Origin: Neotamlana sargassicola
GTDB taxonomy: Bacteria > Bacteroidota > Bacteroidia > Flavobacteriales > Flavobacteriaceae
Reading direction: 5' to 3'
Length of the DNA: 64,000 nt
Assembly: GCF_020523965.1 (NCBI RefSeq)
Contig: NZ_JAJAPX010000003.1
Span: 372,001 to 436,000 of the forward strand
Below the pieces are notes generated by a model, which was given only the letters and a program-made list of their open reading frames with translations, was not told the origin of the DNA and ran no database searches. The translations under genes were made by a program, and so were the position numbers. Below are positions 25,861-35,903 of this stretch, in pieces. Position 1 is the stretch's first letter. Every line of letters starts with the position of its first letter.

Positions 25861-26607
25861 TTAGGTTAGCATACCGCCGTCTACATTTAATGTTTGTCCT
25901 GTAACATAAGCACTCATGTCGCTAGCCAAAAATACACAAACATTAGCAACATCTTCTGGAGTTCCTCCACGTTTTAAAGGAATTCCTGCACGCCATCCTT
26001 TTACAACTTCCTCATCTAATTTTGCAGTCATTTCTGTTTCAATAAAACCAGGAGCAACTACGTTACTTCTAATATTACGAGAACCTAACTCTAAAGCAAC
26101 AGATTTAGAAAAACCAATAATTCCAGCTTTACTAGCAGCATAATTGGTTTGTCCAGCATTTCCTTTTACACCAACCACAGAACTCATGTTAATAATAGAA
26201 CCTTTGCGTTGCTTTAACATGGTACGTTGTACCGCTTTGGTCATGTTAAAAACTGACTTAAGATTTACTTCAATAACTTTATCGAAATCATCTTCGGTTA
26301 TACGCATTAATAAATTATCTTTTGTAATTCCAGCATTATTAATTAATACATCTATGCTACCAAACTCTTTGGCAACATCGGAAGCTAATTCTTGTGCTTC
26401 ATCAAAACTTGCAGCATTACTTTGGTAACCTTTAGCTTTTACACCTAAGGCGTTTAATTCTTTTTCAAGTTCGTTAGCTGCTTCAACAGAAGAACTATAT
26501 GTAAATGCTACATTCGCACCTTGTTTAGCAAATTCCTGAGCAATTCCTTTGCCAATACCACGGCTAGCTCCAGTAATAATAGCTGTTTTTCCTTCTAATA
26601 ATTTCAT
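25861..26607 (-). CDS. fabG: 3-oxoacyl-[acyl-carrier-protein] reductase
   Basis: FabG is the NADPH-dependent ketoreductase of fatty acid elongation. The protein has 248 residues and a full short-chain dehydrogenase pattern: TGASRGIG for cofactor binding, NNAG (residues 90-93), Ser143 in INMSSVVG, Tyr156 and Lys160 in YAASK, and the C-terminal VTGQTLNVDGGM typical of FabG. A strong promoter-like pair lies 39 to 67 bases upstream. The VWA-type gene follows after 9 bases. Confidence 0.96.
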   Translation of the reverse strand: MKLLEGKTAIITGASRGIGKGIAQEFAKQGANVAFTYSSSVEAANELEKELNALGVKAKGYQSNAASFDEAQELASDVAKEFGSIDVLINNAGITKDNLLMRITEDDFDKVIEVNLKSVFNMTKAVQRTMLKQRKGSIINMSSVVGVKGNAGQTNYAASKAGIIGFSKSVALELGSRNIRSNVVAPGFIETEMTAKLDEEVVKGWRAGIPLKRGGTPEDVANVCVFLASDMSAYVTGQTLNVDGGMLT

Positions 26608-26645
26608 TTATAAAATTCTAGTTAGTTCGTTATTCTTTATTAAAT

Positions 26646-26674
26646 CAAAGATAAGAAATACAAATGTTATCAAA
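26646..26674 (-). promoter_or_regulatory. fabG promoter
   Basis: On the minus strand TTTG is followed after 17 bases by TATCTTTG, an exact match to both Bacteroidota promoter boxes. The -7 box ends 38 bases before the fabG start. Confidence 0.7.
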
Positions 26675-26675
26675 T

Positions 26676-26706
26676 AAAAAAACCTTACAACATTTTGCAA
26701 GGTTTT
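26676..26706 (-). terminator. sucD terminator
   Basis: AAACCTTGCAA pairs with TTGTAAGGTTT (one G-U) around a 4-base loop, with a run of seven T on the exit side. It is 20 bases past the sucD stop and overlaps the -33 edge of the fabG promoter region. Confidence 0.75.
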
Positions 26707-26726
26707 ATTATATTTTTAATGTGTTT

Positions 26727-27599
26727 TTATCCTAAAACTTCGGCAACTTTTACACCTATTTTAGCCGGAGAATCTACTACGTGAATACCACATTCTCTCA
26801 TAATTGCTTTTTTAGCTTGAGCTGTATCATCGCTACCGCCTACAATTGCACCAGCGTGCCCCATTGTACGACCAGCAGGAGCTGTTTCACCAGCAATAAA
26901 ACCAATTACAGGTTTTTTACTACCGCTTTCTTTGTACCATTTAGCAGCATCGGCTTCTAATTGACCACCAATTTCACCAATCATTACTACTGCTTCTGTT
27001 TCTGGATCGTTAATTAATAACTCAACAGCTTCTTTAGTAGTTGTTCCAATAATTGGATCTCCACCAATTCCAATAGCTGTTGTAATTCCTAAACCTTGTT
27101 TTACAACTTGGTCTGCAGCTTCGTAAGTTAATGTACCAGATTTAGAAACGATACCAACTTTACCTTTTTTAAATACAAAACCAGGCATAATACCAACTTT
27201 TGCTTCTCCTGGAGTAATAACACCTGGACAGTTAGGACCGATTAAACGACAATCTTTATCTTTTATATAGTTTGAAGCAGTTATCATATCTGCAACAGGA
27301 ATACCTTCGGTAATAGCTATAATTACTTTTATACCAGCGTCAGCAGCTTCCATAATAGCATCTGCAGCAAATGCAGGCGGCACGAAAATAAGCGTTGTAT
27401 CTGCACCAACTTGTTCTACAGCTTCTGCTACTGTATTAAAAACTGGCTTATCTAGGTGAGTTTGCCCACCTTTTCCTGGTGTAACACCACCAACAACATT
27501 AGTTCCGTATTCAATCATTTGACCAGCGTGAAAAGTTCCTTCACTTCCTGTAAAACCTTGAACTATTATTTTCGAATCTTTGTTTACTAAAACGCTCAT
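26727..27599 (-). CDS. sucD: succinyl-CoA synthetase alpha subunit
   Basis: SucD binds CoA and carries the phosphohistidine of the TCA-cycle enzyme that makes ATP or GTP from succinyl-CoA. It has 290 residues. Signatures are [18 protein letters not shown] (CoA binding), [26 protein letters not shown], and the active-site His in [11 protein letters not shown]. The beta-subunit gene sucC is not adjacent, as I recall for other Flavobacteriaceae. It is followed by a clear terminator. Confidence 0.97.
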   Translation of the reverse strand: MSVLVNKDSKIIVQGFTGSEGTFHAGQMIEYGTNVVGGVTPGKGGQTHLDKPVFNTVAEAVEQVGADTTLIFVPPAFAADAIMEAADAGIKVIIAITEGIPVADMITASNYIKDKDCRLIGPNCPGVITPGEAKVGIMPGFVFKKGKVGIVSKSGTLTYEAADQVVKQGLGITTAIGIGGDPIIGTTTKEAVELLINDPETEAVVMIGEIGGQLEADAAKWYKESGSKKPVIGFIAGETAPAGRTMGHAGAIVGGSDDTAQAKKAIMRECGIHVVDSPAKIGVKVAEVLG

Positions 27600-27635
27600 T
27601 TGTTTATATTTTCGTTTATTTAATTATGTTGAAAA

Positions 27636-27643
27636 CAAAAGTA
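27636..27643 (-). promoter_or_regulatory. candidate -7 box for sucD
   Basis: TACTTTTG on the minus strand fits TAnnTTTG and ends 37 bases before the sucD start. The nearest TTTG upstream is 24 bases away, longer than usual. Confidence 0.42.
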
Positions 27644-27684
27644 ATTTTTTGAATTAAATTTTTAAAGCAAAAACTGAATTACTT

Positions 27685-28623
27685 TTAGTTATTTTTCTTT
27701 AAAGCTTCAATTAATTTTGGCAATTGTTTAATTAAAGCCATTTCCTTTAATTTTAAACGCACTTCCTGTATTGGTGTTCCCCAATATGTTTTATTACCTT
27801 CAATTGATTTTGTTACTCCAGACTGCCCTTGAACAACGGCTCCTTTACCTATTGTTATACCACTTGTAGTGCCAACTTGCCCCCAAAGTGTTACTTCATC
27901 TTCTACAACTACACAGCCGGCAATACCAACATGGGACGCAATTAAACACTTTTTACCAATTACGGTATCATGTCCAATTTGTACCAAATTATCTATTTTA
28001 GTACCTTCTTTAATTGTTGTATCCCCAGTAACACCTCTATCTATAGTGCATGATGCACCAATATCTACAAAATCTTCAATAACAACTCTTCCGCAAGAAA
28101 TTAATCTATCGAAGCCTTCAGGACGCTTTTTGTAATAAAAGGCATTGGCTCCAATAATGGTTCCTGAATGAATGGTAACATTATTACCAATAACAGCATC
28201 GTCGTATATACTTACATTAGAATGAATGGTACAATTATCACCAATAACCACATTATTTCCTATAAATGTATTAGGCTGAATTATGGTGTTTTTGCCAATA
28301 GTTGCTGTTTCAGAAATTGAAACATTTGAAGCTTTGAATGGTTTAAAATGAAGACTTAACTTATTGAAGTCTCTAAAAGGATCGTCGCTAACTAATAATG
28401 CTTTTCCTTCTGGGCAATCTACTTTTTTATTAATTAAAATGATAGTTGCCGCGGAGTTTAATGCTTTATCGTAATATTTAGGATGATCTACAAAAACAAT
28501 ATCTCCAGGTTCTACAACATGAATTTCGTTCATGCCTAACACCTGAAAGTCATCTGCACCTACAAATTCACAATTAATTAATTCTGAAATTTGTTTTAAA
28601 GTATGTGGCTTAGGAAACTTCAA
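27685..28623 (-). CDS. LpxD-like left-handed beta-helix acyltransferase (second paralog)
   Basis: This 312-residue protein has an LpxD-like N-terminal domain (TLKQISELINCEFVG) and a long hexapeptide-repeat beta helix ([I/V]GxxxxI pattern from about residue 105 to 265). It ends in a C-terminal helical segment (RLKLKEMALIKQLPKLIEAL). It resembles the LpxD at 31430-32458 but is shorter and divergent. It may N-acylate a UDP-sugar with a different acyl chain or act on another glycan. The catalytic His expected in LpxD may correspond to the IGHDTVIGKK segment. It lies 3 bases after efp, at the end of the lipid A cluster. Confidence 0.85.
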   Translation of the reverse strand: MKFPKPHTLKQISELINCEFVGADDFQVLGMNEIHVVEPGDIVFVDHPKYYDKALNSAATIILINKKVDCPEGKALLVSDDPFRDFNKLSLHFKPFKASNVSISETATIGKNTIIQPNTFIGNNVVIGDNCTIHSNVSIYDDAVIGNNVTIHSGTIIGANAFYYKKRPEGFDRLISCGRVVIEDFVDIGASCTIDRGVTGDTTIKEGTKIDNLVQIGHDTVIGKKCLIASHVGIAGCVVVEDEVTLWGQVGTTSGITIGKGAVVQGQSGVTKSIEGNKTYWGTPIQEVRLKLKEMALIKQLPKLIEALKKNN

Positions 28624-28626
28624 TCG

Positions 28627-29193
28627 TTATTCTTTAACGCGTTCTTTGTAAGTACCTTTTTCGGTTTCCACCTTAATTTTATCACCTTCATTTATAAAAA
28701 GCGGCACGTTTACTTCTGCACCAGTTTCTACAGTAGCTGGTTTTGTAGCATTTGTAGCGGTATTTCCTTTTACTCCAGGTTCGGTATGTGTAACTTCTAA
28801 AATAACAGTAGCCGGCATATCTACAGAAAGTGGCATGTTATCTTCCGAATTAATTTGAATGGTAACAATTTCGCCTTCTTTCATTAAATCAGACCTGTCT
28901 AGAGCAGATTCTGTTAATTGAATTTGAGTGTAATCGGCTTCATTCATAAAATGAAAATATTCACCATCATTGTATAAATATTGAAATTTATGTGTTTCTA
29001 CGCGAACATCATCTAATTTATGACCTGCAGAAAACGTATTATCTATAACCTTTCCGTTAGTTACACTTTTAAGTTTAGTTCTTACAAACGCAGGTCCTTT
29101 TCCTGGTTTTACGTGTAAAAACTCTACTACTTTATAAATATCATTGTTATAGCGAATGCATAATCCGTTTCTAATGTCACTAGTTGTTGCCAT
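28627..29193 (-). CDS. efp: translation elongation factor P
   Basis: EF-P relieves ribosome stalling at polyproline. It has 188 residues with the KOW-like N domain. The tip loop HVKPGKGPAFVRTKLKS carries the Lys in the position that is modified in other bacteria (GKG type). The OB domains end in GAEVNVPLFINEGDKIKVETEKGTYKERV. The gene sits inside the lipid A cluster between lpxA and the second LpxD-like gene, an arrangement I recall from other Bacteroidota. Confidence 0.97.
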   Translation of the reverse strand: MATTSDIRNGLCIRYNNDIYKVVEFLHVKPGKGPAFVRTKLKSVTNGKVIDNTFSAGHKLDDVRVETHKFQYLYNDGEYFHFMNEADYTQIQLTESALDRSDLMKEGEIVTIQINSEDNMPLSVDMPATVILEVTHTEPGVKGNTATNATKPATVETGAEVNVPLFINEGDKIKVETEKGTYKERVKE

Positions 29194-29216
29194 TTTTATA
29201 TATTAAATTACTTATT

Positions 29217-30002
29217 TTAATTTGATTTGAAATACCCTTTCATAATTCCGCGTTGTGAATCTTTTATAAATTGAAGAATTTCATCGCGTTCTGGAGTAGC
29301 TTCCATTTCAGCTTCAATAATTTCTGAAGCTTGAGTATTATTATAATTTTTTTGATACAGGATTCTGTATATATTTTGAATTTCTCTTATTTTTTCGGTT
29401 GAAAATCCACGACGACGTAAACCGACTGAATTTATTCCAACATACGAAAGTGGTTCTCGAGCAGCTTTTACAAATGGTGGCACATCTTTTCGTACTAAAG
29501 ACCCTCCTGTTACAAAAGCATGATTACCAACAGATACAAATTGATGAACGGCCGTCATACCCGCTAAAACCACATAATCGCCGATGGTAATGTGTCCAGC
29601 TAAAGTACTGTTATTTGAAAAAATACAATTATTACCAACAATGCAATCGTGAGCAATATGGCAATAGGCCATAATTAAACAATTATCACCAACTACGGTT
29701 TTCATTTTATCTGCCGTACCACGGTTAATAGTAACACATTCACGAATAGTAACATTGTTGCCTATTTCAACTGTTGTGTCTTCATCATTGTATTTTAAAT
29801 CCTGTGGAACTGCCGAAATTACTGCTCCAGGAAATATGTTACAATTTTTACCTATTCTAGCACCTTCCATTATGGTAACGTTGCTCCCAATCCAGGTACC
29901 TTCACCTATAATAACATTGTTGTGTATTGTAGCAAAAGGCTCTATAACTACATTTTTTGCAATTTTTGCACCCGGGTGCACATACGCTAAAGGTTGATTC
30001 AT
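29217..30002 (-). CDS. lpxA: acyl-ACP-UDP-N-acetylglucosamine O-acyltransferase
   Basis: LpxA performs the first step of lipid A synthesis, O-acylating UDP-GlcNAc. It has 261 residues: an N-terminal hexapeptide beta-helix and a C-terminal helical domain. Signatures are HPGAKIAKNVVIEPFATI, the active-site region CHIAHDCIVGNNCIFSN (catalytic His), AGHITIGDYVVLAG, and GLRRRGFSTEKI. It follows lpxC-fabZ by 34 bases and precedes efp. Confidence 0.96.
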   Translation of the reverse strand: MNQPLAYVHPGAKIAKNVVIEPFATIHNNVIIGEGTWIGSNVTIMEGARIGKNCNIFPGAVISAVPQDLKYNDEDTTVEIGNNVTIRECVTINRGTADKMKTVVGDNCLIMAYCHIAHDCIVGNNCIFSNNSTLAGHITIGDYVVLAGMTAVHQFVSVGNHAFVTGGSLVRKDVPPFVKAAREPLSYVGINSVGLRRRGFSTEKIREIQNIYRILYQKNYNNTQASEIIEAEMEATPERDEILQFIKDSQRGIMKGYFKSN

Positions 30003-30036
30003 TTTTGAAAATTAAATTTTAATAAAAAAGCAAATA

Positions 30037-31443
30037 TTATTTTACTTTAGAAATTTGAGCCATTAACTCGGCTTCAGCACAAAGTTTTCCATTAGCATAA
30101 GCATAACCTTGCATATGGCAAATACCGCGACGTATTGGTGTAATTAACGAGCATTTAAAAATTAAAGTATCGCCAGGCATTACTTTTTGTTTGAATTTAA
30201 CGTTATCCATTTTCATGAAAAATGTTAGATAATTTTCTGGATCCGGCACTGTGTTTAACACTAAAATACCGCCAGTTTGCGCCATGGCTTCAACAATTAG
30301 CACTCCAGGCATTACAGGAGCTCCTGGGAAATGGCCTTTAAAAAACTCTTCGTTCATGGTTACATTTTTTGTAGCCGTAACGTAGTTTTCTTCAAGCTCA
30401 AAAACTTTATCTATTAGTAAAAATGGTTGCCTATGTGGTAACATGGCCATAATTTGAGTAACATCCATTAATGGAGGCTGATTCAAATCAATATTTGGCA
30501 CGTTATTACGACGCTCATTTTTTATAAGTTTAGCAAGTTTTTTTGCAAATTGTGTATTTATATAATGCCCTGGTTTATTTGCTATAACTTTACCTCGAAT
30601 TCGAGTACCAATTAAAGCTAAATCTCCTAAAACATCTAGTAATTTATGTCTTGCAGCTTCGTTTGGATGATGTAAGGTTAAATTATCTAGAATGCCGTTT
30701 GGTTTTACAGCAATACTATCTTTATTAAAGGCTTCTTTTAATTTAGCCATAGTTTCTTCAGATAAGGGTTTATCCACATAAACTATAGCGTTGTTTAAAT
30801 CGCCTCCTTTTATTAATCCGTTTTCAAGAAGCATTTCAATTTCATGTAAAAAACTAAATGTTCTAGAATTCGATATTTGATCTTTAAAATCTGAAATTTG
30901 ATTTAAGGTTGCGTTTTGCGTACCCAAAACTTTAGTACCAAAATCTACCATTGTAGTTATTTGGTATTCTTTTGCAGGCATTACTAAAATTTCGCTACCG
31001 CTTTCTTCATCTGTATAAGAAATAACGTCTGTGATTTCAAATTCTTCACGAGTTTCTTCAAGTTCTACAATTTCAGCTTTTTCAATAGCTTCAACAAAAA
31101 ACTTTGAAGACCCGTCCATAATAGGAGGCTCAGAAGCATCTAACTCAATTAAAACGTTATCTACATCCAAACCAACTAAGGCAGCTAAAACATGTTCTGA
31201 AGTTTGTATGGACACACCGTTTTTTTCTAAACATGTGCCACGTTGCGTACTAGTAACATAATTAGCGTCAGCTTCAATAACTGGTTCACCTTCTAAATCC
31301 ACGCGTTTAAAAGCCAATCCGGAGTTACCTGCAGCAGGTTTAAAAGTTAAGGTAACATTTTTACCTGTATGTAAACCAACACCGGTTAAAGTAACCGCTT
31401 TTTTAATAGTTTTTTGCTTTATTTCAGTGTTAATTATTCCCAT
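30037..31443 (-). CDS. lpxC-fabZ: fused UDP-3-O-acyl-GlcNAc deacetylase / 3-hydroxyacyl-ACP dehydratase
   Basis: This 468-residue fusion is typical of Bacteroidota. The N-terminal LpxC part (about 1-305) deacetylates the UDP-acyl-sugar and shows [28 protein letters not shown] (first zinc His) and the [18 protein letters not shown] motif (zinc His and Asp). The C-terminal FabZ part (about 320-468) shows [11 protein letters not shown] and [20 protein letters not shown] with catalytic His and Glu. Joining the two couples lipid A and fatty acid synthesis. It overlaps lpxD by 14 bases. Confidence 0.97.
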   Translation of the reverse strand: MGIINTEIKQKTIKKAVTLTGVGLHTGKNVTLTFKPAAGNSGLAFKRVDLEGEPVIEADANYVTSTQRGTCLEKNGVSIQTSEHVLAALVGLDVDNVLIELDASEPPIMDGSSKFFVEAIEKAEIVELEETREEFEITDVISYTDEESGSEILVMPAKEYQITTMVDFGTKVLGTQNATLNQISDFKDQISNSRTFSFLHEIEMLLENGLIKGGDLNNAIVYVDKPLSEETMAKLKEAFNKDSIAVKPNGILDNLTLHHPNEAARHKLLDVLGDLALIGTRIRGKVIANKPGHYINTQFAKKLAKLIKNERRNNVPNIDLNQPPLMDVTQIMAMLPHRQPFLLIDKVFELEENYVTATKNVTMNEEFFKGHFPGAPVMPGVLIVEAMAQTGGILVLNTVPDPENYLTFFMKMDNVKFKQKVMPGDTLIFKCSLITPIRRGICHMQGYAYANGKLCAEAELMAQISKVK

Positions 31444-32458
31444 CTAGTTTTTTTTCGATTTCATTAATATTTTTAACAATTTTGGGTAGGTTTTTAAAAT
31501 AAACATAAGATTTATTATAATCGCCATAACCTAAAGCTGGCGAACCTTGCAATACTTCGTTGTCTTTTATATTTCTTCCAATACCCGATTGCGCTTGTAT
31601 TTTTACATTATTACCAATAGCAATATGACCAACAATACCAACTTGACCACCAATAATACAATTCTCTCCAATTTTTGTTGATCCTGCAACACCTGTTTGT
31701 GCTGCTATTACAGTGTTTTTACCAATTTCGACATTGTGTGCTATTTGTATTTGATTATCAAGTTTTACACCCTTACGAATAATGGTTGAGCCTAAAGTTG
31801 CCCTATCTATAGTTGTACCTGCGCCAATATCAACATTATCTTCTAAAATAACATTTCCTGTTTGTGGCACTTTAATGTATTCGCCTTCTTCATTTGGCGC
31901 AAAACCAAAGCCATCTGCACCAATTATTGCACCCGAATTAATAACACAATTGTTACCAATAATACAATCTGAATAAACTTTTGCACCCGCAAAAACTACC
32001 ACATTATCACCTATTTTTACATTATCTCCTAAATAAGCATTTGGAAAAATTTTCACATTATCTCCAATAACTACATTATCTCCAACATAAGAAAAAGCAC
32101 CTAAATATATGTTTTCTCCATATGAAGCAGATTCTGAAATAAATGATGGGTTTTCAATACCCGTTTTATTCATTTTAACTTGATTGTAATATTCCAGTAA
32201 TTTTGAAAACGACTTATAAGCATCATCAACCTTAATAAGTGTTGTTTCTACAGGATTTTCTGGTTCGAAAGTTTTATTTACAATAGTTATTGATGCCTTT
32301 GTTGAATATATATAGGATGTATATTTTGGATTTGCCAAAAAAGTTAAAGCTCCCGCCTGCCCCTCTTCAATTTTAGAAAGTTTAAATACTTCAATATCTG
32401 GATTTCCAACAACATCTCCTTCTAAAATGCTTGCTATTTGTTGTGCAGTAAATTTCAC
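31430..32458 (-). CDS. lpxD: UDP-3-O-acylglucosamine N-acyltransferase
   Basis: LpxD adds the second acyl chain in lipid A synthesis. The protein has 342 residues, the full family length. The N-terminal uridine-binding domain ([22 protein letters not shown]) is followed by a hexapeptide-repeat helix. [22 protein letters not shown] carries the catalytic His, and GPxQ-like [12 protein letters not shown] motifs and a C-terminal helix follow. It heads the lpxD-lpxC/fabZ-lpxA-efp-lpxD2 unit. Confidence 0.96.
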   Translation of the reverse strand: MKFTAQQIASILEGDVVGNPDIEVFKLSKIEEGQAGALTFLANPKYTSYIYSTKASITIVNKTFEPENPVETTLIKVDDAYKSFSKLLEYYNQVKMNKTGIENPSFISESASYGENIYLGAFSYVGDNVVIGDNVKIFPNAYLGDNVKIGDNVVVFAGAKVYSDCIIGNNCVINSGAIIGADGFGFAPNEEGEYIKVPQTGNVILEDNVDIGAGTTIDRATLGSTIIRKGVKLDNQIQIAHNVEIGKNTVIAAQTGVAGSTKIGENCIIGGQVGIVGHIAIGNNVKIQAQSGIGRNIKDNEVLQGSPALGYGDYNKSYVYFKNLPKIVKNINEIEKKLDGNN

Positions 32459-32490
32459 AAATAATTAAGTTAGTTCTTATTTAATTCACG

Positions 32491-32498
32491 CAAAAATA
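32491..32498 (-). promoter_or_regulatory. candidate -7 box of the lipid A operon
   Basis: TATTTTTG on the minus strand fits TAnnTTTG and ends 33 bases before the lpxD start. No clear -33 TTG is seen at the usual distance. Confidence 0.42.
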
Positions 32499-32509
32499 TA
32501 AAAAATGTA

Positions 32510-33730
32510 CTAAAGTTTTTGCTTGGGGTAGCATATATAATATTTTGTAACTGGTTTTGAGAGTGCTTTAAGGTTTAGTTGATCGGAGGCTTTTACTATA
32601 TCTTCAATTTTTCCAGACTTATGTAAAATATTAATTCCCTTAGTGTTTAATTGATATGCTTGATTAGACATGCTTCCTGAAAACACAAAATATTCGGCTT
32701 CTTTTTCTGTAATATTATAGGTGTTAATTATTTCGTTTTTATGTTTTTCTAAAATCGCCTCTTTAATAGGCTTCTTTTTCACTTTTATTTTTAATAAGTC
32801 TCTATTAATAATCATATTACATAACGAACGTAGCACAAAATCTGGATGATCTTGCCATTGTTTCATAGCTGAAATAATATCATAATCGTCTAACTTCGAA
32901 AAAATCTCAATAATTTCGTTATTAAAGTTATTAAGAGTAATTTTATTATTTAAAAAATACAAAAATGGTTCGCTGGCTTTTATAATGACCCCATCTTTAT
33001 TTAATTCTTTAGCGCGCTTTAAAACTCTAATTAATAGTTGTTCGGCAACTAAACTTGTTTTATGCAAGTAAACCTGCCAATACATTAAACGCCTTGCTAT
33101 AATAAACTTTTCAATACTATAAATACCTTTTTCTTCAACAACCAAATTATCATCAATTACATTCAACATTGTAATTAATCGTTCACTATTTATATTACCT
33201 TCTGCTACTCCGGTATAAAAACTATCGCGCTTTAAATAATCTGCACGATCCATATCTATTTGCCCCGAAATTAACTGACAAAGAAATTTGCGATGATAAT
33301 CACCTTTAAAAATCTCGATAGCTAGCGTTAAACTTCCGTTAAATTCTTCATTTAAACGTTGCATAAAAATGAGAGAAATCTCTTCATGAGACACATCGCT
33401 TACAATACTATGCTCCATAGCATGCGAAAATGGTCCATGCCCAATATCGTGTAACAAAATAGCACAATACAAGGCCGTTTCTTCATCTTCTGAAATGTTA
33501 ACACCCTTAAAACGAAGCACATTCACAGCTTTCTGCATTAAATGCATGCAACCAATTGCATGATGAAAACGTGTGTGGTGCGCACCGGGATACACCAAAT
33601 ACGACATACCCATTTGAGTAATTCGTCGTAATCGCTGAAAATATTTATGTTGAATTAAATCGAAAATTAGCGAATTGGGAATCGTAATAAATCCGTAAAT
33701 TGGATCGTTTAATATTTTGAGTTTATTCAA
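32510..33730 (-). CDS. HD-domain phosphohydrolase
   Basis: This 406-residue cytoplasmic protein belongs to the HD superfamily related to SAMHD1/dGTPase-like hydrolases. The metal-binding pattern is YPGAHHTRFHHAIGCMHLM, then LLHDIGHGPFSHAMEH (HD pair), then a later conserved Asp in QIDMDRADYLKRD. Such enzymes cleave nucleotides or cyclic nucleotides; the exact substrate is not clear. It is divergent from porX and shares the intergenic region of about 75 bases. Confidence 0.9.
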   Translation of the reverse strand: MNKLKILNDPIYGFITIPNSLIFDLIQHKYFQRLRRITQMGMSYLVYPGAHHTRFHHAIGCMHLMQKAVNVLRFKGVNISEDEETALYCAILLHDIGHGPFSHAMEHSIVSDVSHEEISLIFMQRLNEEFNGSLTLAIEIFKGDYHRKFLCQLISGQIDMDRADYLKRDSFYTGVAEGNINSERLITMLNVIDDNLVVEEKGIYSIEKFIIARRLMYWQVYLHKTSLVAEQLLIRVLKRAKELNKDGVIIKASEPFLYFLNNKITLNNFNNEIIEIFSKLDDYDIISAMKQWQDHPDFVLRSLCNMIINRDLLKIKVKKKPIKEAILEKHKNEIINTYNITEKEAEYFVFSGSMSNQAYQLNTKGINILHKSGKIEDIVKASDQLNLKALSKPVTKYYICYPKQKL

Positions 33731-33754
33731 ACTTCTTATTTTTTTAAATATTTA

Positions 33755-33762
33755 CAAATATA
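33755..33762 (-). promoter_or_regulatory. candidate -7 box of the HD phosphohydrolase gene
   Basis: TATATTTG on the minus strand fits TAnnTTTG and ends 24 bases before the start codon. The -33 element is not clear. Confidence 0.45.
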
Positions 33763-33804
33763 ATAATAGTGCTCGCAAGGGCATACAATAAAAGACTAAA
33801 CATT

Positions 33805-35352
33805 ATGATAAATATACTTTGGGTTGATGATGAAATAGATTTACTGAAACCTCACATTTTATTTCTGGAGAAAAAAAATTACAAAGTAAGCACATGCAAA
33901 AGTGGCACCGAAGCCATTGATGCTTTAGAAGAAGATAATTTTGATATTGTTTTTTTAGATGAAAACATGCCGGGTTTAACGGGCTTAGAAACCCTTAATG
34001 AAATTAAAGAAAAAAAAGACACGCTACCGGTGGTAATGATTACCAAAAGTGAAGAAGAATATATAATGGAAGAGGCTATTGGAAATAAAATTGCCGATTA
34101 CCTAATTAAACCTGTAAACCCAAACCAAATTCTTTTAAGCTTAAAAAAGAATTTAGACCATTCAAGGTTAGTAAACGAAAAAACCACCTCAAATTACCAA
34201 CAGGAATTTAGAAAAATAGCTATGGATTTGACTATGGTTAATAGTTATGAAGATTGGGTAAGTTTATATCAAAAGTTAATTTACTGGGAAATACAATTAG
34301 AAGATATTGAAGATGCGAGTATGTTTGAGATTTTAGAATCTCAAAAAGTTGAAGCAAACTCTCAATTTGGAAAATTTATAGACAAGAATTATTCCAATTG
34401 GTTTAAACCAAATACCGATGCTCCTATTATGTCGCACACTTTATTTAAAGAAAAGGTAGTCCCTGAAATTGGAAAGGACCAACCAACTTTATTATTGGTT
34501 ATTGATAATTTACGTTACGACCAATGGAAAGTTTTTGAGCCCATAATTAATAATTACTTTAAAAAAGATAAAGAAGATGCCTTTTTTAGTATTCTTCCAA
34601 CCGCTACTCAATACGCTAGAAATGCCATTTTTTCTGGATTAATGCCCAGCGAAATGGAAAAATTATATCCGCAGTTCTGGAAAAACGACGTAGATGAAGG
34701 TGGTAAAAATTTACATGAAGCCGATTTTTTAGATACACAAATAAAACGTCTTGGTTTAACTCATTTAAATTACGAATATCATAAAATAACCAATTTAAAA
34801 ACAGGAAAGAAACTTGCAGAAAATTTTAAATCTCTAAAAAACAACGACTTAACAGTAGTGGTGTACAATTTTGTAGACATGCTCTCCCACTCTAAAACGG
34901 AAATGGAAGTTGTAAAAGAATTAGCCTCTAACGATAAGGCCTACCGATCGTTAACATTAAGTTGGTTTAAAAATTCGCCTTTATTAGAAATGATTCAGCA
35001 AGCCCAACGTATGGGTTTTAAATTAATTTTAACCACAGACCATGGTACTATTAATGTTAAAAATCCATCTAAAGTTATAGGAGATAAAGATACCAGTTTA
35101 AATTTGCGATATAAAACAGGGCGCAGTTTAACCTACGACAACAAGGATGTTTTGGTTGCTAAAAATCCAAATGAAGTATTTTTACCTTCAATTAATATGA
35201 GCAGCTCTTTTATATTCGCGAAAAACGACTTGTTTTTTGCTTACCCAAATAATTATAATCATTACGTTAGTTATTACAGAAACACTTACCAACATGGAGG
35301 TGTTTCACTAGAAGAAATGATTATTCCGTTTGTTACGTTTTCGCCCAAATAA
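33805..35352 (+). CDS. porX: PorX: response regulator fused to alkaline-phosphatase-like effector
   Basis: PorX is the response regulator that controls type IX secretion and gliding in Bacteroidota. The chosen start gives MINILWVDDE and 515 residues. A frame from 33769 would add 12 poorly fitting residues. The receiver domain (1-120) has Asp52 in FLDENMPG as phosphate acceptor, and its conserved Lys in YLIKPVNP. A helical linker follows, then a PglZ/alkaline-phosphatase-like domain with LLLVIDNLRYDQWK, ATQYARNAIF and TTDHGTINV (metal ligands). Structural work on PorX reported zinc binding and oligonucleotide phosphodiesterase activity. The partner sensor PorY and the PorX-interacting sigma factor SigP are not in view. 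Confidence 0.95.
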   Translation: MINILWVDDEIDLLKPHILFLEKKNYKVSTCKSGTEAIDALEEDNFDIVFLDENMPGLTGLETLNEIKEKKDTLPVVMITKSEEEYIMEEAIGNKIADYLIKPVNPNQILLSLKKNLDHSRLVNEKTTSNYQQEFRKIAMDLTMVNSYEDWVSLYQKLIYWEIQLEDIEDASMFEILESQKVEANSQFGKFIDKNYSNWFKPNTDAPIMSHTLFKEKVVPEIGKDQPTLLLVIDNLRYDQWKVFEPIINNYFKKDKEDAFFSILPTATQYARNAIFSGLMPSEMEKLYPQFWKNDVDEGGKNLHEADFLDTQIKRLGLTHLNYEYHKITNLKTGKKLAENFKSLKNNDLTVVVYNFVDMLSHSKTEMEVVKELASNDKAYRSLTLSWFKNSPLLEMIQQAQRMGFKLILTTDHGTINVKNPSKVIGDKDTSLNLRYKTGRSLTYDNKDVLVAKNPNEVFLPSINMSSSFIFAKNDLFFAYPNNYNHYVSYYRNTYQHGGVSLEEMIIPFVTFSPK

Positions 35353-35446
35353 TCCACTAAAAGTAAAAAAATCCGTTAAAACGCGTAGCTTTTTAGGAAA
35401 TTCAAAATTATTTGGCTAATATTGTTTAAGATAATTTATTAAAGAT

Positions 35447-35854
35447 TTGGAATTACAATACAAACTAAATGATATTGAACAAGTTGCTATAAAACTTGTA
35501 GATAACTTTAATACAAAAACCATATTGTTTTATGGTAATATGGGTGTAGGCAAAACCACTTTAATAAAAAAACTAGTTGAAATACTCGGAAGCGAAGACG
35601 AAGTTAGCAGCCCAACATTTTCTATTGTAAACGAATACCAAATAAAAAACGATAAAATTTATCACTTTGATTTATATAGAATCAAAGATGAAGAAGAATT
35701 GTATAATTTTGGAATAGAAGATTATTTAAGTACAAACAATTGGATTTTAATTGAATGGCCTGAAATAATTGAGCCGTTGTTATTTAAAGATTGTGATAAA
35801 GTCGAAATTAATCTAGACCAAGAGCTAAACAGAATACTAAACTTAACTAATTAA
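35447..35854 (+). CDS. tsaE: tRNA threonylcarbamoyladenosine synthesis ATPase TsaE
   Basis: TsaE is the small P-loop ATPase of the t6A tRNA modification complex with TsaB and TsaD. It has 135 residues. The Walker A is FYGNMGVGKTTLIKKL. EVSSPTFSIVNEYQ and YHFDLYRIKDEEELYNFGIEDYL follow, and WILIEWPE is also typical. The start is TTG (35447), as no ATG is available at the right place in this frame. It is about 95 bases after porX and may share its transcript. Confidence 0.95.
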   Translation: MELQYKLNDIEQVAIKLVDNFNTKTILFYGNMGVGKTTLIKKLVEILGSEDEVSSPTFSIVNEYQIKNDKIYHFDLYRIKDEEELYNFGIEDYLSTNNWILIEWPEIIEPLLFKDCDKVEINLDQELNRILNLTN

Positions 35855-35903
35855 CAGTTTGCTTATGAGTAAAAAATAACATTAAAACAAGCGAAAAATT
35901 AAA

